A DNA stretch of 64,000 nt from contig CM064417.1 in the NCBI GenBank assembly GCA_032690845.1, forward strand, positions 12,120,501-12,184,500, in the 5' to 3' direction. The stretch's first letter is position 1; each line of letters opens with the position of its first letter. The translations under genes and the position numbers were made by a program. The notes below the pieces were generated by a model, which saw nothing but the letters and a program-made list of their open reading frames with translations, was not told where the DNA came from and made no database searches. Of this stretch, positions 20,943 to 34,654 are shown piece after piece. This DNA comes from Eleusine coracana subsp. coracana (taxonomy: Eukaryota > Streptophyta > Magnoliopsida > Poales > Poaceae).

Positions 20943-23900
20943 GATGGGAGCAAGTTGAAGGCACATTTTTTTTTTATTCTGCACACTGAAGAGGCCCCTC
21001 TGAATGTGTATTGCATTAGTTTGAGCAGGGCATGTATAAGAATAGATTGTTAGTCTTGAAGATCCATTCCTTGTGGAATGAGATCCTTTGGCCGCAGTTT
21101 TTGAATTTAGTTTATCAGTATGGACTGGTGAACGTCATTTTCCTGAATGCACTCATGCCTGGTGTTACGCGCACCTGGGTAGCGCCAGGGCACATGTGCC
21201 CTTCATGACAAAATAGTTATTTCCTTATGTTGTCTGCAATAAGTTGTGTAAATCTATGCTGATATCTTCTTTCTGATGATATTTTTTGTGTCACCTGTGG
21301 ACTGTGGTCTGCATATCTAAGACACTCGGCTGTTGTGCCCTTGAGGAATTCGCTTGTGTATTTTTTTTTTCCCTGTGAAGATGGATACGTTGCATATATA
21401 GGACAACTTTTTTAGCTTAGCGTCATCACTTAAGAACAGGAAGGAATGTTGTTATTCATCAATTCACTATGTCTATCTAGATTATTTGCAAAATCTTCTG
21501 ATCTTCCCAAATGCGGCGTGAGAAGACCACCATCCATGCTTCAACCTTAAAGGTCAGTATACTTCTCTAAAACCGGCGTTGTTGATCCTAAACACAGACT
21601 GATCAACACATTCCATTTCCACGTTAGGCGTAAGGCCTGATCTACTGGTGTTCCTCTTGTCGAACATGAGCAAGCATTTGGTCAATAAACTGAACAAAAA
21701 GAGCTGAACAGGACACACAAGTCAGAGCCTGAACAAATTTGCAGCGGACACCACAGTAGCTGGCCAGAGGAGACCTTTGTTACAAAAGGAGCTGTCACGT
21801 CTAAATGGATATCCCAATTGAAAAATAGATGGCAGATGCAATTCCGCAGACAGGTATGGAACACCGATTATGTTCAGATTTGTTCGTGGAGATTGCATCA
21901 GCATTTCTAGATTAATTTACGTTCTCACCTCGATTCACCGATCTGCTACTCTCTCCTTTTGCCCCAGAAATCCATCCACCTAAAGTGGCACAAACTCGGA
22001 TGACCGGTACGTCGTATCAGCAGTTTATAAATGCCTCTTTTGCAGTGAACAGTTACCTTGCCATAAACTTTTCTGCTTTGAATGCTTATTTTCAGCTATT
22101 TGCAAATCGCCTTTTTTCTGCCTGATGCTCCCAGAATTAAGTCTTTTAAATAATTAAATTTTCTCCATGCTGCTGCTAGTTCGCTGAACATACGGCACAC
22201 CAGTAAGACTATGTACTGAGTTTTTAGGAATGATAGATAATTGAAAGGCAACAAATCTGAACAGCAATAACGATAATCTTTAACTTTTGTTAACTACTAA
22301 TCATTACTGGTTTCATATATGAACACTTAAGAAAGTGAAGTAAAATACATTGGTCTTATGTTCATAGGGGCACTGTGGACATCTATTCTGTCCAGTTCAG
22401 AGCGAATCCATCGCATTTTCTATAACTACTTTTGCTCTCCCGAATGAGCTATGGGGCATGGAGCTATAGGACCTAAAGTCCGAGCCAGAGGAGAGCCAAA
22501 TTAACTCAGTGGATTGCCATTTTATTCCTCCGTTTGCTCAACTTTCACGCCGCCGCTGTTGCAGCTGAATGCACTTTTTTTTTTTCAGATATGGCATTGC
22601 CGAACCCTAGAGTTGTAGGCTACTCATACCACGCGCCATCGGGAATCCTGGATCATTCAAGACCACAAATTTACTGCAGTAGAAACGAATTTACAGCCGA
22701 CCTATGGCTCTTCTTGCCACATAATTTTGTGAACGTGACATCACGTGAAGAATTTGTACTACTATCTCGTATACGCATGGAGTTACTTTTCGTGGCGTCT
22801 TAATTTTCTGCTTTGGCAATGGCTAACGATGTCGATTGCCGAATGAATGACTACTGTACTGTGGCAGTCACACAGAGAGTTCTCGAATTAAACATGGCGT
22901 TTGGTAATGAAAAAGAAGAGCAAAACCAACGGCCTTAAACTAATCCCCAACTAACACTATCAATGCTACTCTACTAGTAAGCTACGTACTGCTAAGCCTA
23001 GCACAAAACTTTTCGGTTGATCTCGTCCTCCTCTGCTACCGTCCTCATACCTCCACCCTGCTGAGGTCGTGAGTGCAGCACCACATCAATGAATATGGCA
23101 AAAAACAGTATGGTAATGCTACGGCTACTACTGCAGTCTTGCATTGCGCCAAATGGACCACTCCAGCACCATGAGATCTTGTGGCCGTCGTCGAATTTTA
23201 CCACGACCGGCGCACGTCCTCGCCGCAAAAACCGTGTAGAAAAGCTTCCGTCGATGGCCGTCGCCACCGCCCCTGGGGTTAATCCACTTCGTTTGGTTCC
23301 GTAATAAAGCGCCACCTAGCTAGTAGTTAAGCTTACCCCACTCTAGCTTAATGTAGTGGTGGCACTATCAGGATTTGCTCGCCCGTGCACTGGGTCACTC
23401 GCGCATCGGCGTCACAGCAGCAGCAGCAATCTATGACCGGCACGCAATGGAGATCCATCTCGGCCAATCGCGACGCGAGATTAACTCTGTGATGAAGCAA
23501 TAATACAGTAGTGCCTCACAGAAGAAGAAAGCTAGATCTCCGGTCCATCGGATCCAACTCGTGCATGCTTTCGAAAGCGATGGATGGGTACCGTACGTAG
23601 ATACATGCGTAGAAGCAGAAGCACACATCAAGAAAACAAACGTGAAGCAACGGCGACTGCGACATGCCTATCAATAGTGGCGATGGAGTTGAATATTCCT
23701 ATAGCAAAGGTAGCAGTACTCCAAATTGGGCTCGTCGTCTCGCCTCATCCCCGCCTTTTAATTTGTTTCGGTTAAATCTTTCTTGAACTGTCGTCGTGGC
23801 CGTGCATGGTCTCGCCCGTGCACCGGCGCACGCACGCTCCGCAGAGGAAAAAGGCAGGGTCGGTCGGTCGCCGCCATTAGAAAAAACGGGGCGGCCTTCG

Positions 23901-24192
23901 GCGGAGGTGGCCAAGAGCAGCCACATAACAAGGCCGTGATGAGGCCTCCACTACCACTCCCACCACCACCGCCCCCTTCTTCTTCTCCTCCTCCTGTTCC
24001 AGCAGCTAGCTTCACTCCCGTGCGCGCGCGAACTACTATAAATCAGTGCACTTGCGCTCGCCATCATCATCGGCAAGCCAACTACTGGTAGCCTCGAGCA
24101 GTCTCTTCCTTCACCTAAGCTACTAGCTAGTACTAGCTTAGCTAGATCCCCGCGACAGCGACCACGCACGCCGTAGCACTCTGCGCTGCGTG
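20943..24192. other. intergenic region between L15 and polygalacturonase
   Basis: It begins with the L15 3' UTR. No further gene is convincing. A 105-codon minus-strand frame at 22998-23315 resembles nothing I know and has no supporting context. The last about 400 bp before the polygalacturonase gene are richer in CA/CT words and probably promoter. Confidence 0.4.
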
Positions 24193-24200
24193 TATATAAG
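24193..24200 (+). promoter_or_regulatory. TATA box of the polygalacturonase gene
   Basis: TATATAAG lies 114 bp upstream of the start codon, which would give a leader of about 85-90 bp. A second, weaker ACTATAAATC occurs near 24035. Confidence 0.6.
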
Positions 24201-24313
24201 CGACCTTGGTGATCCAGGAGTAATTCACACCATCCAAGCTCATTGCAGCCTGAATTAATTAGCTGAATTCCAGTGTTAGCTCGCTAATAATTAAGCTCCA
24301 TCGTCATTCGGCA

Positions 24314-25873
24314 ATGGAGCTCATCACCGCAAGGACCTCCGCCATTGCCCTGCTCCTTCTCCTGTCGCTCGCCGTCCTCTGCAACGAAGGCGTCCACGGC
24401 CGGCACCACCACCACACCAAACACACAAAGCACAACTCGGCGCACAACCACCCTCCGGCCCACGCCCCAGGCCCAAGGCACGGCCCCCCGCGCCCACGGC
24501 CCTACTCTCCCCCAGCCCCACCTCCTTCATCCGCTCCGGCGCCCGCGCCAGGACCAGACGACGACGGCGCCGACAACGTGACCGTGTACGACGTGGTGAA
24601 GGACTTCGGCGCGGTCGGCGACGGCGTGGCCGACGACACGGACGCGATCAAGACGGCGTGGGACACGGCGTGCCAGGACGCCGGCTCCGGCGTGGTGCTG
24701 GCCGCCGCGGGGCACACGTTCCTGGTGCGCACCACCGTGTTCACGGGCCCGTGCCAGGGCAGCGTCGCGATCCAGGTCGACGGCACCATCGTGGCGCCGG
24801 GGGATCCCGACACGTGGCCCGCCAGCAGCAAGCGGAACTGGCTCGTGTTCTACCAGGCGCACGGCGTGGCGCTGCGCGGCATGGGGATGATCGACGGGAA
24901 GGGGCACAAGTGGTGGGACCTCCCCTGCAAGCCGCACAAGGGCGGCGGCAGCTCCCACGGAGGACTCTGCGACAGCCCAGTGGTAAGTAATTAATGATAT
25001 TCCTGCTACTACCAGGACTAGTAACCTGAAAGTAATTAATCATTATTACTGACTGATGACAATGATCAACAGGCGATGCGTTTCTTCATGAGCAACAACG
25101 TGAGCGTTCACGGGCTCAAGGTGCAGAACAGCCCCGAGTTCCACTTCCGTTTCGACCAGTGCCGCGGCGTGGCGGTGAGCGACCTGTCCATCACGTCCCC
25201 AGCGGACAGCCCAAACACGGACGGCATCCACGTGGAGAACACGCAGGACGTGCACATCACAAACACGCTCGTCTCCAACGGCGACGACTGCGTCTCCATC
25301 GGCGCCGGAACCCGGAACGTGCACATCGAGAACGTGACGTGCGGGCCCGGCGGCCACGGCATCAGCATCGGCAGCCTGGGGAAAGCCGGGTCGCGCGCCT
25401 GCGTGGCCAACATCACGGTGCGCGACGCGGTGATCCGGCGGTCCGACAACGGGGTGAGGATCAAGACGTGGCAGGGCGGGTCAGGGTCCGTGTCGGCCGT
25501 GGCGTTCCAGAACGTGCGCATGGACGCCGTGCGCAACCCGATCATCATCGACCAGTACTACTGCCTCTCCCACAGCTGCGAGAACTCCACCACCGCCGTG
25601 CTCGTCTCGGGGGTCACGTACGCCGGGATCAGGGGCACGTACGACGTGCGAAGCCCGCCCATACATTTCGGGTGCAGCGACGCCGTGCCCTGCACCAACA
25701 TCACGCTCGCAGACGTCGAGCTGCTGCCGGCGGAGGGGCAGAGGGTGGACGACCCATTCTGCTGGAACGTCTACGGGAACGCAACCACGCCCACCGTGCC
25801 GCCAATGGACTGCCTCATCGAAGGCGTGCCCAGGCACGGCGCAGAGGACGACACCAGCCTCAAATGCTACTAG
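24314..25873 (+). CDS. secreted polygalacturonase (GH28)
   Basis: Hydrolyses homogalacturonan in the cell wall. Two exons (24314-24982 and 25073-25873) encode 489 residues. Residues 1 to about 29 form a signal peptide (hydrophobic IALLLLLSLAVLC, cleavage near EGVHG). A His- and Pro-rich linker follows (about residues 30-85, RHHHHTKHTKH then Pro/Ala repeats), then the beta-helix catalytic domain opening with VYDVVKDFGAVGDGVADDT. All four GH28 signatures are present in exon 2: SPNTDGIHV, SNGDDCVSIG, GHGISIGSLGK and RIKTWQGG. The His/Pro-rich N-terminus resembles the Arabidopsis At1g48100 (PGX3) branch, known for wall loosening in expanding cells; this is inference from memory. Coding GC is very high and the single short intron is unremarkable. 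Confidence 0.97.
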
Positions 25874-28800
25874 CTAGTGAATTACCCCTGATGACCTGGT
25901 GTTTCTTTACTTACGTAATTTGGACAAGTAAACAAATTAAATTCCACGGAAAGATAGAGAAGAGTAAGTTAATTATTAGCGCAGACAAAAAAAATTAAAG
26001 GAGCTTTGGGCTTGTTATTACTTATGTATATAGAAACAAGAAGCTAAGATGACAATGTAATAGTCAGATAATTAAGAGGTATATTTGTGTGACGATTACC
26101 GGAATATGTATACTGTGTATAGAATGCATACATATATTCTCTGCTATATGGCTGCTGGTGTGTAGTGATTAACCAAATGCATGGCTTCTGTGTGTTTTTA
26201 TTAGAGTGTCATAATAGCTAACCAGCTACGTGATGTGTGTCCAATAAATAATTCCTTTCTTGTGTATGCATGGTGTTTCACTACAAACAAGATTCCTATT
26301 TTGTTTTTGTTTTTTTTTTCCCTCCTATTCTGTTCTCAAAGTTTCATCACTTGGAAGTTGGATGATTAATTGTTGGATGTAATAAGCTTGATTTGGCTCC
26401 TATGTCATTTGTGATCGAGCTACTCCAACACCACATTGTGCGGTGACGAAGGGGAGCAATGCGGATGTGGAGTGTATCAAATTATAGCAAGTAGCTAGCA
26501 TTATCAACGCGTACGTACGTGATCCCAAAGTCGAATCAAAAGGCGCGTACGATAAAGCTGCCGTTTGATGACGATGTACATGATGCAGAAAACCAACAAA
26601 CGCAAAAGTTTAAGACCACGAGACTCTGACGAGGGCCCCACCGCCTGCCAGATTAACTTTCTAGTAGTATGTCCTAACAATTCCGTACGTCGTCAGTGGA
26701 TGCTGCGGCGTTGAGTACGCAATAATAATCACCCGCGCGTTAGTTACGTACAGTACTCTATAGGTTGATGGAAGCGTACGGTGCAACATTGACAGTGATC
26801 CGTGGGAGTCACTGTTTCCCCGGAGCACAGCCTTGTTTTTACTACTAGTAGCGAGGACGAAAAGTTGGCAGCGATTGGCTGTTCTCCATTGCGATTGTGG
26901 TGATGGGCCATTGGAAGAGCTCGTGCTCCTGTAACCAACCAGGAAATACCTGCCCAACGAATTAAAGCGAAGGTTTTCACTAGTGTTCCTGTGGGCGCGT
27001 GGCCTGGCCCTGGAGAGAGAGGTCATGCACACCTGTACTAGTTTTTAGATGAATTTAGAGAAACGGTGCAGGGCATGCAGCAGATCATTGGCGTCATAAT
27101 TGGATCGGTTACGAACCAGGAGGAGTGGTTGTGAGCAGCGCCTCTGTGTCATCCAATAAGATTGCGGAAAAAGCTCGATCGGAGACTGTGGGGAGAGCCA
27201 TCGAATAACAGTACGTATACTTAACTCTGGAGATGGATGAGTCGGCTTTAATTGGCCACGGGACCGTAGACTATACTACACAATGTTACACCTAGACCGG
27301 AGACAGCAGAGAGCTAGCACTGGGCAGTATTACTGAACGCCGCAATTGTCTGTGACAATTAACAATTTCATGTTTTCCTTTTATATCAAAAGCATATACA
27401 TCAACTTGATTCCAACAAACAATATCATCACCTAGTCCAGTATATATAGATGCACTGCATGCGCGCACAGACCTCAAATTAACGGCGCGTGGTGTTGGAT
27501 ATTACTACGTTGCCCAGGCTACTCTACGACCCTAGTACTCTGTGACACCTGATGGACAAGGCCGTTTCCTATGCCAGGTGCAGCTACACGCACAACACAG
27601 TGGTCTCCACACACACACACACACACACACACACGGCAAGTTCTAGCAGCTTCCGGTCGGAAAACAACATTTGTAGCCAACGCAAGCCTCGACACGTACG
27701 GTGACGTGGATGGATGGGTGGATCCTCCACGAGTAGCAGCAGCTCCATCGTAGATACGCAGAGAGATGCGGTGAACACTCTCCGGAGCCCTGGAAGACGC
27801 CCTGGCTCACAGGCAACCTCGCAGCGCCACTAGCTAAGCAGCTCATCGATCACGACGCATAGTGCACGGCCGCCCGGTCCCATCGACCGACCGATCGACG
27901 ACGATTCGATCACGAACTCATCACGGCGGCTCGACCGACCGACCCAGCCGGTGCTCATCCCACCGAATCAAAAAAAAAAAAAGTGGCTGGCTTCCCAAAC
28001 AGCGCGCGCGACGCAGGATTATCGTCGTCAGCGGCGGCGGCGAGCAACCGATCGACGCGGGGAATGCATGCTGGGCTCCGTCTCCGTGAGTGGACGGGTC
28101 GGTGCACGCACGCGTGATCGACAACCGCGCCGCAGTGGTGGTGGCGAGGTCAACCGGGAGTCGTCGACGTCGCTGCCACGGCCACTACGTAGCCCACCAC
28201 CTCCGCCTGCTCCCTCCCAACAGATCCATTATACTAGTATATATTCCACTACAAGCTGCCGCCGAGCCGAGTCGTCCATCTCTGCGCTGCATTCTTTTCC
28301 TCTCTGCGCTCCGCGTGCAACAATTCTCCGCACCCGTTTCTTCAATTTGCCAGTTGCAAATATAATGCCGCGTGCGCGTCGTCTCGTTGCTTTCCGTCTC
28401 TGCAACAGTTTACCGATCCGAGAGACAGATGTGCACTGATGATTCTAGCAGCAGGTGTGTGTGTGTGTGTGTTCACTTTTTTGTTCCGTTCCACGCGTAC
28501 GGAACACTAGGGCATTATATACCTTGTTCCTCCTGCCTACAGTATTCGGTGCCCTGCAACTTAAGTCAGGCGCGTGCGTCTCTCAACTGGCTCTCCATTA
28601 TTGAGGACACAGTCCGATTCGAGGCTCTTCATCGGTCACATTTCCGGCGCCACGCGCGGTCTCACTGCATTGCACTTGCACGCGCGCGGATGTGCACAGC
28701 CATTTCCCAACCCACATATATGGCCTGAAAGCTACTACACCGCATAGTTGTGGGAGTGATGGCACTCGCTTTTGCACCGCTTTGCAGCTGATCGGGGCGC

Positions 28801-30412
28801 GCTTTCGGGCTCGCGTGGCTCCCTCCTATTTGCAATACTGCTGCTGCTAATATCTCTCGCGCAGTCCAATGTATCTTCCTCCGGCGCGGTGGTCTTTGTT
28901 TTCCCTTTCCAAACCTCATTTTCCCGCTTCCCTTTCCCTCCGCGCGCGTTTACCACCTCCGCTCCGCTTGCCTTTTCGTTGCTTCCTTTTGGTCCCCCTC
29001 TACTCTAGCTAGGGGAGAAGCGCATGATGGATCCTAAATCCTAACTCTTGCCCCCCTTTCTCCCTGGTAGAAACTGACCCGACATTTCTTTAATTTCGGG
29101 TTTCATTAGTTTCCCTGGCAAACAACAAGGACTTGCACTTCACTTCACTTCACTTCACTTCCTGTGCAGAAAAAGTTACCACTAGCCTATATGAAATATT
29201 TTTTTCCGTGACATGTATATGGTCCCCTTCGCTGTGGTGTGTGGTGCCCAAATAGGCATAAAGCTCATATTTCGAACAAGAATTTCACATTCATTTTGAC
29301 AACCAAGTACGACAATGTCCGTCTTAGTTACAATTATCATATTCGAAGACACGTGAAAAATGGTCTGAGCATTTATATCACCAGCCATCCTAATAAAGAT
29401 TATGCCTAACTGCATAGATTAACTCGATTACAGCTTAACGTATTCAACTGTGTTAAGTACTAGTACATAGCTTAATCATGTTAATTAGTTAGCCACACTA
29501 ATGGTTTTAGTACCCTGCAAATCGTACTGTATATATATACACTGTGCGACTTGGTAAATGCTTAGGATCAGAACCTTTTAACCTGTCAATCAATCTTCCA
29601 TGATGATCTGTTCATGCAATGCATCTTGCGTCAATAAACATTTGCGACCTACAGTATATATTAACATGTCTCTGGCAGGGAGTAACCTTGCCCACTAGAG
29701 AAGGTCACGTTGCGCTGGACTCCATGAAAACTGTTTTCTTGATCTATCGTGCATCTACGTACCCTCCTAGGTGGCATGAGTTAACTGATCTGTACTATCT
29801 TGAAAAAGAAAACAATGCATCGATGCTGCCACTTTATTATTTATAGCCGCAATCGATCAGGTTTATGCCGTCATCTCTGGCAAGTTTATTTTTGCCACCT
29901 TCATTATGTACGGTCTGAGCAACGGTTTTTTGGTTGATGCATTATTTCTTGACTGGCTTTCGGTTAGTGACTCCGATCCGTAGTACTACTATTCACAGTA
30001 ATCTTTTTCTTGTGTAAAGTCGTTGCTGCGAATTTAGCATTGAGGGTCCGAACGGTAGTCATGTAGAGTATAACACTGTCAGTGCATTTTCCAGAATAAA
30101 TAAGTTTGGTTTCTTATTGATAGACACTTTGTTATGTTGAATTAGATCGATATATGCACGTCAGAAGGCGGTATTATTAATGACATTAATTATGGATTTT
30201 GTTTGCAATGCTGGAATCTTAATAGAAAAATAATTTTAGAGCATGTACAACACTTTTTGCTTCTGCGTAGGTGATTTCTTTTTGTAATTCTTATGTTCCA
30301 AAAAAAAGCCTTAAAGATATAACCTATACCAGCAATGCTTTCAAACTAGATGAGTTTTACTACACATATTATTAGTTAAGTAGAAGATACTGAACTCATT
30401 TTATTGCTCGGA

Positions 30413-30415
<3 letters not shown>
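25874..30415. other. intergenic sequence with microsatellites
   Basis: After the polygalacturonase 3' UTR I see no supported gene. Simple repeats are (CA)n at 27608-27634, (GT)n at 28455-28472 and (CACTT)n at 29136-29160. The part 27480-29010 is GC-rich with many short frames on both strands, but none shows a family signature or splice structure. Confidence 0.4.

Positions 30416-30450
<35 letters not shown>
30416..30450. repeat. (TA)n microsatellite
   Basis: About 17 uninterrupted TA dinucleotides. Confidence 0.95.
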
Positions 30451-30451
<1 letters not shown>

Positions 30452-30530
30452 TTAGAGAATACTAATGGAGACTCCTCTAGTATATATCGATATGGACCAT
30501 CGGATGTGTCATAATAATTACTATCGTTTA

Positions 30531-31113
30531 CTCCCTCCATCTCAATATGTAAGTATTTTTATAATGTTTTGAACATATTTAAGATAAAAAGTAAAAGACT
30601 CATTTACCCTAATTATGAGTAAAAGCCAAACTCCACAGATGGTTGTCCAAAATACTGGCTGGTCGGTAGTTTGATGTAACAGTATAGATTTCATAATCTA
30701 AAATTGTAACTACTGGCTAGTAGTTTCTTAATTTGAGGGCAATATCAGAAAAAAATAAGAGTTGTATATTTATAGTAATTCGTTTTTATTGTTATAAATG
30801 AAGTTACATTAACAATCTAATTAATAACTAATGTTTTATATTTTTTAAATAAACTAACATTTAATGATTTGATAGACTCAATATTCTATCATGAAAATAA
30901 ACATAAATTTATTAATTAAAAATATAATTACAAAATTACCCTCAAACTACTGGCCAGTAGCTTTTTTTAAACTACTAGCTAGTATTTTAGACAGTAAAAC
31001 TCCTCTATATTTTAGAACTAGTTTCATATATCTAAGATGAAATGAAGAATTTTTATAATCTGAAAGAAATTTTGAATGCTTGAAACGCTTATATTGTACT
31101 ACAACGGAGAAAG
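30531..31113. mobile_element. Stowaway-like element with a second inverted repeat inside
   Basis: The left end CTCCCTCCATCTCAATATGT follows a TA (30529-30530). The right end read in reverse (CTTTCTCCGTTGTAGTACAAT) is a diverged form of the same Stowaway terminus. Inside, at about 30640-30990, a second inverted pair is visible: ATACTGGCTGGT and CTACTGGCTAGTAG on the left, and their complements, CTACTGGCCAGTAG and CTACTAGCTAGTAT, on the right. This suggests another MITE inserted in the first. No coding content. Confidence 0.55.
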
Positions 31114-32203
31114 TGTACAATACGAGATATTATTATGCACAGGAAAGGTCCTCTCAAACTTTTTCTTTTTTTCGGGTAAGGTCCTCTTAAACTTAGCAAG
31201 ACATGCCCATACTGGAATACACATGCCTCTGTCAGTACGTGTAATATAGTGAAATATTTCTGACACCACCCCGTGCTCTGACAGAGTAGGGAACATTCCA
31301 TTTGCCTTTTGCAGAGATCAATCTGGCAGCAGATCATCCTGCGCCTATTGACTCTGAACGAAATCTTTGCAAGGCATCTTCAAAAAGATGAACCAACGAA
31401 ACCTCCATCACTCCATTACCTGAATTATTGGAACGGATCAGTTCACCAGAATCTTCAGATCATGCGCAGCATATAGGCCGGGAGAGCATGCCGCAGGACC
31501 ATACGTCTATGTCCTGATCCGCGCTTTTGCCACTGTAAGCAAAGCACGCTAGCTGAACGCAGCATTTCGAAATGGACCACACGCGATGACTTAGACATTC
31601 GCCAAGCACGGTCCAAATCTGGCGGATGCGCGCAGACTAAGGAGATCCATCGATTTGGGCGAGTGATTTCTACACATTCTTGCCTGCGACATCTTGTTAG
31701 CAAGACTTGCTGTCAAGAGAACGCAGGTTCTACAAAGGAGAAACGGTAAGTTCTACATGAAGTATATATGGACATTTGCACGCTAGCAAAATTATATCAT
31801 GTATATGGATATTTTTCTGACAAAGACTAAAACGTCCAAATGTCCATATACATCATGAACTACGCCATAGTTCATGGTGGTAAGGTATCTTTATTCCACT
31901 GGAGGTTGGTGATAAAAAACAAACTAAAGAGACAAAACTTGGATGATTGACCCCATTTTGCTTTATCCTTGTTGTATATGAGTATATGTTCGCATGCTTG
32001 CAGTAAGCTAATCATCAGTGCCTAATTAATACTATTTGTAAAGCAAGACAATTTTGTTATCTGCATGCATGATGCGCTTTCTATAAGACATTGTCACATC
32101 TGCGTCATTAGATAAGAAAAAGCTTATTGCAAATCCTTGTTCTAAAGAGATTGTTCCGTACTACTAATATATACACACCTAACACTCCAATATTGCAAAA
32201 TAG
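31114..32203. other. intergenic sequence, nothing recognised
   Basis: No open frame with family similarity, no RNA gene and no clean inverted repeats are seen. Confidence 0.4.
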
Positions 32204-32205
32204 TA

Positions 32206-32405
32206 CCTCTCCATCTTAAAATATTTGATACTTTAGTCAACTTTATTTGTCCTAAAATACTTATCATTCTCACTTTCCGATCCAACTTTCTCTTTTTCTA
32301 ATACATCCATATCTCTATCTTTCTCCTTCTTATTTTCTGTACACTTGACTTTTATACTTCTATTTAATTCTAAAACATCAAGTATATATTTTAAAACGGA
32401 TGGAG
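32206..32405. mobile_element. Stowaway MITE, 200 bp
   Basis: The left terminus CCTCTCCATCTTAAAATATT pairs with the right terminus, whose reverse complement is CTCCATCCGTTTTAAAATAT. TA dinucleotides flank it at 32204-32205 and 32406-32407, the Stowaway target. It is AT-rich inside and non-coding. Confidence 0.85.
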
Positions 32406-32912
32406 TAGAATATACGCATCAGGACATCAGTTACGCTTACTCGCTCCTTGTCAGATGTCGATAAGTGGCTTAAAATAAGTATAAGCAATTTAAGCAACAA
32501 GCACAGTGACACAAAGCATGAATCCACTGTGCACAGAAAGGCAACGGAGCTTTTGTGCCATGTCGTGGCTTTGGAGGCCTGAATGTACGGCTTTACAGGC
32601 TCCCCATCTGCTCTCTGCTGCTCCTCTCCAATTAAAAGCTGAAGATCAAGAGTGCAAGCACAGCACAAGGAATGTTTGGTGCACAAAAGCTGCATGCAAA
32701 GGATGGTCACGCCCCCGATAAACCACCAGGAAAAAGAGCATCAGCCTAAATGCCCAATGAAGATTGGATTGGAGAATCTTGCGGCAAAGTTATTGGTTCC
32801 TTCTTTCACAGGAGTGGGCAAGGCTTCTTTAGCCTGGAGCACTCCAACTACCGCGTCCTGATGATCGGTTCAGGATTGAACTCGACCGTATGCGCCTGTC
32901 TGCCATGCGGCT

Positions 32913-32984
32913 GGCGCATAAGCATTTATTTTTTGAAATAAGTTTTATTTTATTTTATTTTGAAATAAGGCGCATAAGCATTTA
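32913..32984. repeat. 16-bp direct repeat flanking a 40-bp A/T-only-like insert
   Basis: GGCGCATAAGCATTTA occurs at 32913-32928 and again, identically, at 32969-32984. The 40 bp between are made of TTTTA units and two GAAATAA words. This could be a target duplication around a severely truncated retroposon tail, or a simple duplication that picked up a repeat. Confidence 0.6.
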
Positions 32985-33773
32985 CACAGCTTGTTTGGAA
33001 AGTACGTAACTCAACACACTTTCAGAAATGAGAGCTCGAAAATGCATGCCAATGTTAGCATAGAAATGTTGAATCGAAGCATGACGGACCTGGAAATGGG
33101 AAGAGAACAATCCCCGACGACCCCCCGGGTTATCTCCTGTGTAACATGGAGTCGTGCCCGTGTGGACACCAAGGAGCTAGTCAGTCAGTTTTGCCGCAGC
33201 ATCTACAGATACGGCACCAGAGTGGAGGCCTGGTGGTTGCTGAGCTGCCAAACCAGATGCGTGTGTCCTCCAGGGCCAGTATCGAAGCAATGCTGCAGGA
33301 GCCAGGGCCTCCTGCTTTGCCGTGTGCAGCCCCCGTGCTAGACTCGTGAGTCTAATTAATCTGTTTCATGATGAATATTTCCTTTCCCCTTTTTTGATTC
33401 TAGAGGGAGATGAAGGATGAACTCGTGAACAACTTGTGATCAGTAATCGTGTGACATGCTCGGTTCAAGCTCTGGACTGGAGCTTTATCGTACGAGGGAT
33501 GTAGCGGGCCGTTGTCCGAAATACAAGTTGGGCTCAAATCAGATGGGCACCAGTCAGGTCTCTTTCAGGCACCGATTGCACATGTACTGGCCTGCAGAAT
33601 CTGGACCAGCGGATCAGGCAGGCCCCAAGAGAAAGCAGTCCGGGCCCGATTGGAGCCTGCCACTGGCAGGCCTGATCCCGATCGACGATAGGCCAACAAC
33701 AACAACCGCTTGTGCTGCATCCAGGCAAAGCTTGGTCGTATGTCGTATCCCGTGAAATCCCGTGTGGGTGAAT
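32985..33773. other. intergenic, several short GC-richer frames, no recognised gene
   Basis: The stretch 33090-33350 is open in more than one frame on the plus strand, but no frame shows a known domain or splice context. Confidence 0.35.
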
Positions 33774-33790
33774 CCCCCCCCCCTCCCCCC

Positions 33791-33821
<31 letters not shown>

Positions 33822-33822
33822 A
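33774..33822. repeat. long poly-C run followed by poly-A
   Basis: Ten C, one T, then 27 consecutive C (33785-33811), followed by 11 A. Homopolymer length from assembled reads may be inexact. Confidence 0.85.
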
Positions 33823-34654
33823 TCCATGTGGGGCGTGGGGGCGACGTGACTTTCCTCCAGGGTGTAAAATCGTCATGCACGCGTCGTCCGTCGTATCAGC
33901 CGGTGACGCACGCACTCCGGGACAACGGCGACGACAAGAGTTACAGTGCAAGCGTCAAAACAGGAGGTTGGAATGTCGAGCAAAAAGTACGTTCCGGCCG
34001 TGGCCTTATGGTATCGCCTACCAGAGAAAATATTCCTCGGTCCATATGCACGGTTTTCTCTAGGATTATGTAGGACGTTTACGTCTCCTCGACGCCAATA
34101 ATGCATGTCAGGCTCCACCATGCGCGAGCGCGACTAGCGTCTCACATGCGGCTCGTGCAGAGCAGGTACCACTTGCACTGCTATCAGTAGTAAGGGCGTC
34201 CACAAAGGAAGAAATATAATGTTAAGTAAAGTTAATATATGTTTCCACTGAAGATAAGTACTAGCTTTAGCACATTGTACAAAAAAATTTCGTGAACCCT
34301 ACACACAAAAGGTAGGTTATTGTAGCACATCAATATATGGGTCCTATGGTGTTTCTCCTTCTCTCATTCGCTTTCATCTCCTAACTGACACAAAAGTCAT
34401 CAGTCCAGTTACAAACAAACTTTATCTTCGGTATACATCAGCGCCGGCAGCAGAGCTAGCTGCATCTGACTCCGGTTCCGCAGAACCGAGTCAGAACGCG
34501 TGGCACCATAAAGCTGGCTAGTATAGCCGGTGTGCAGCGCCGTTGCGGAGGTCCTAATGATGTTTTTTGAACTATCTACGGGTGCTCGTATGGTCGGAAC
34601 CGAAGTCCAGAGATGCTAAATGTTTTTGAAACTTTTTTGGATGCATTGTCATGG

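Noticed and set aside
22998..23315. 105-codon minus-strand frame
   Set aside because: No recognised family, promoter or splice context; length is within chance for the local composition.
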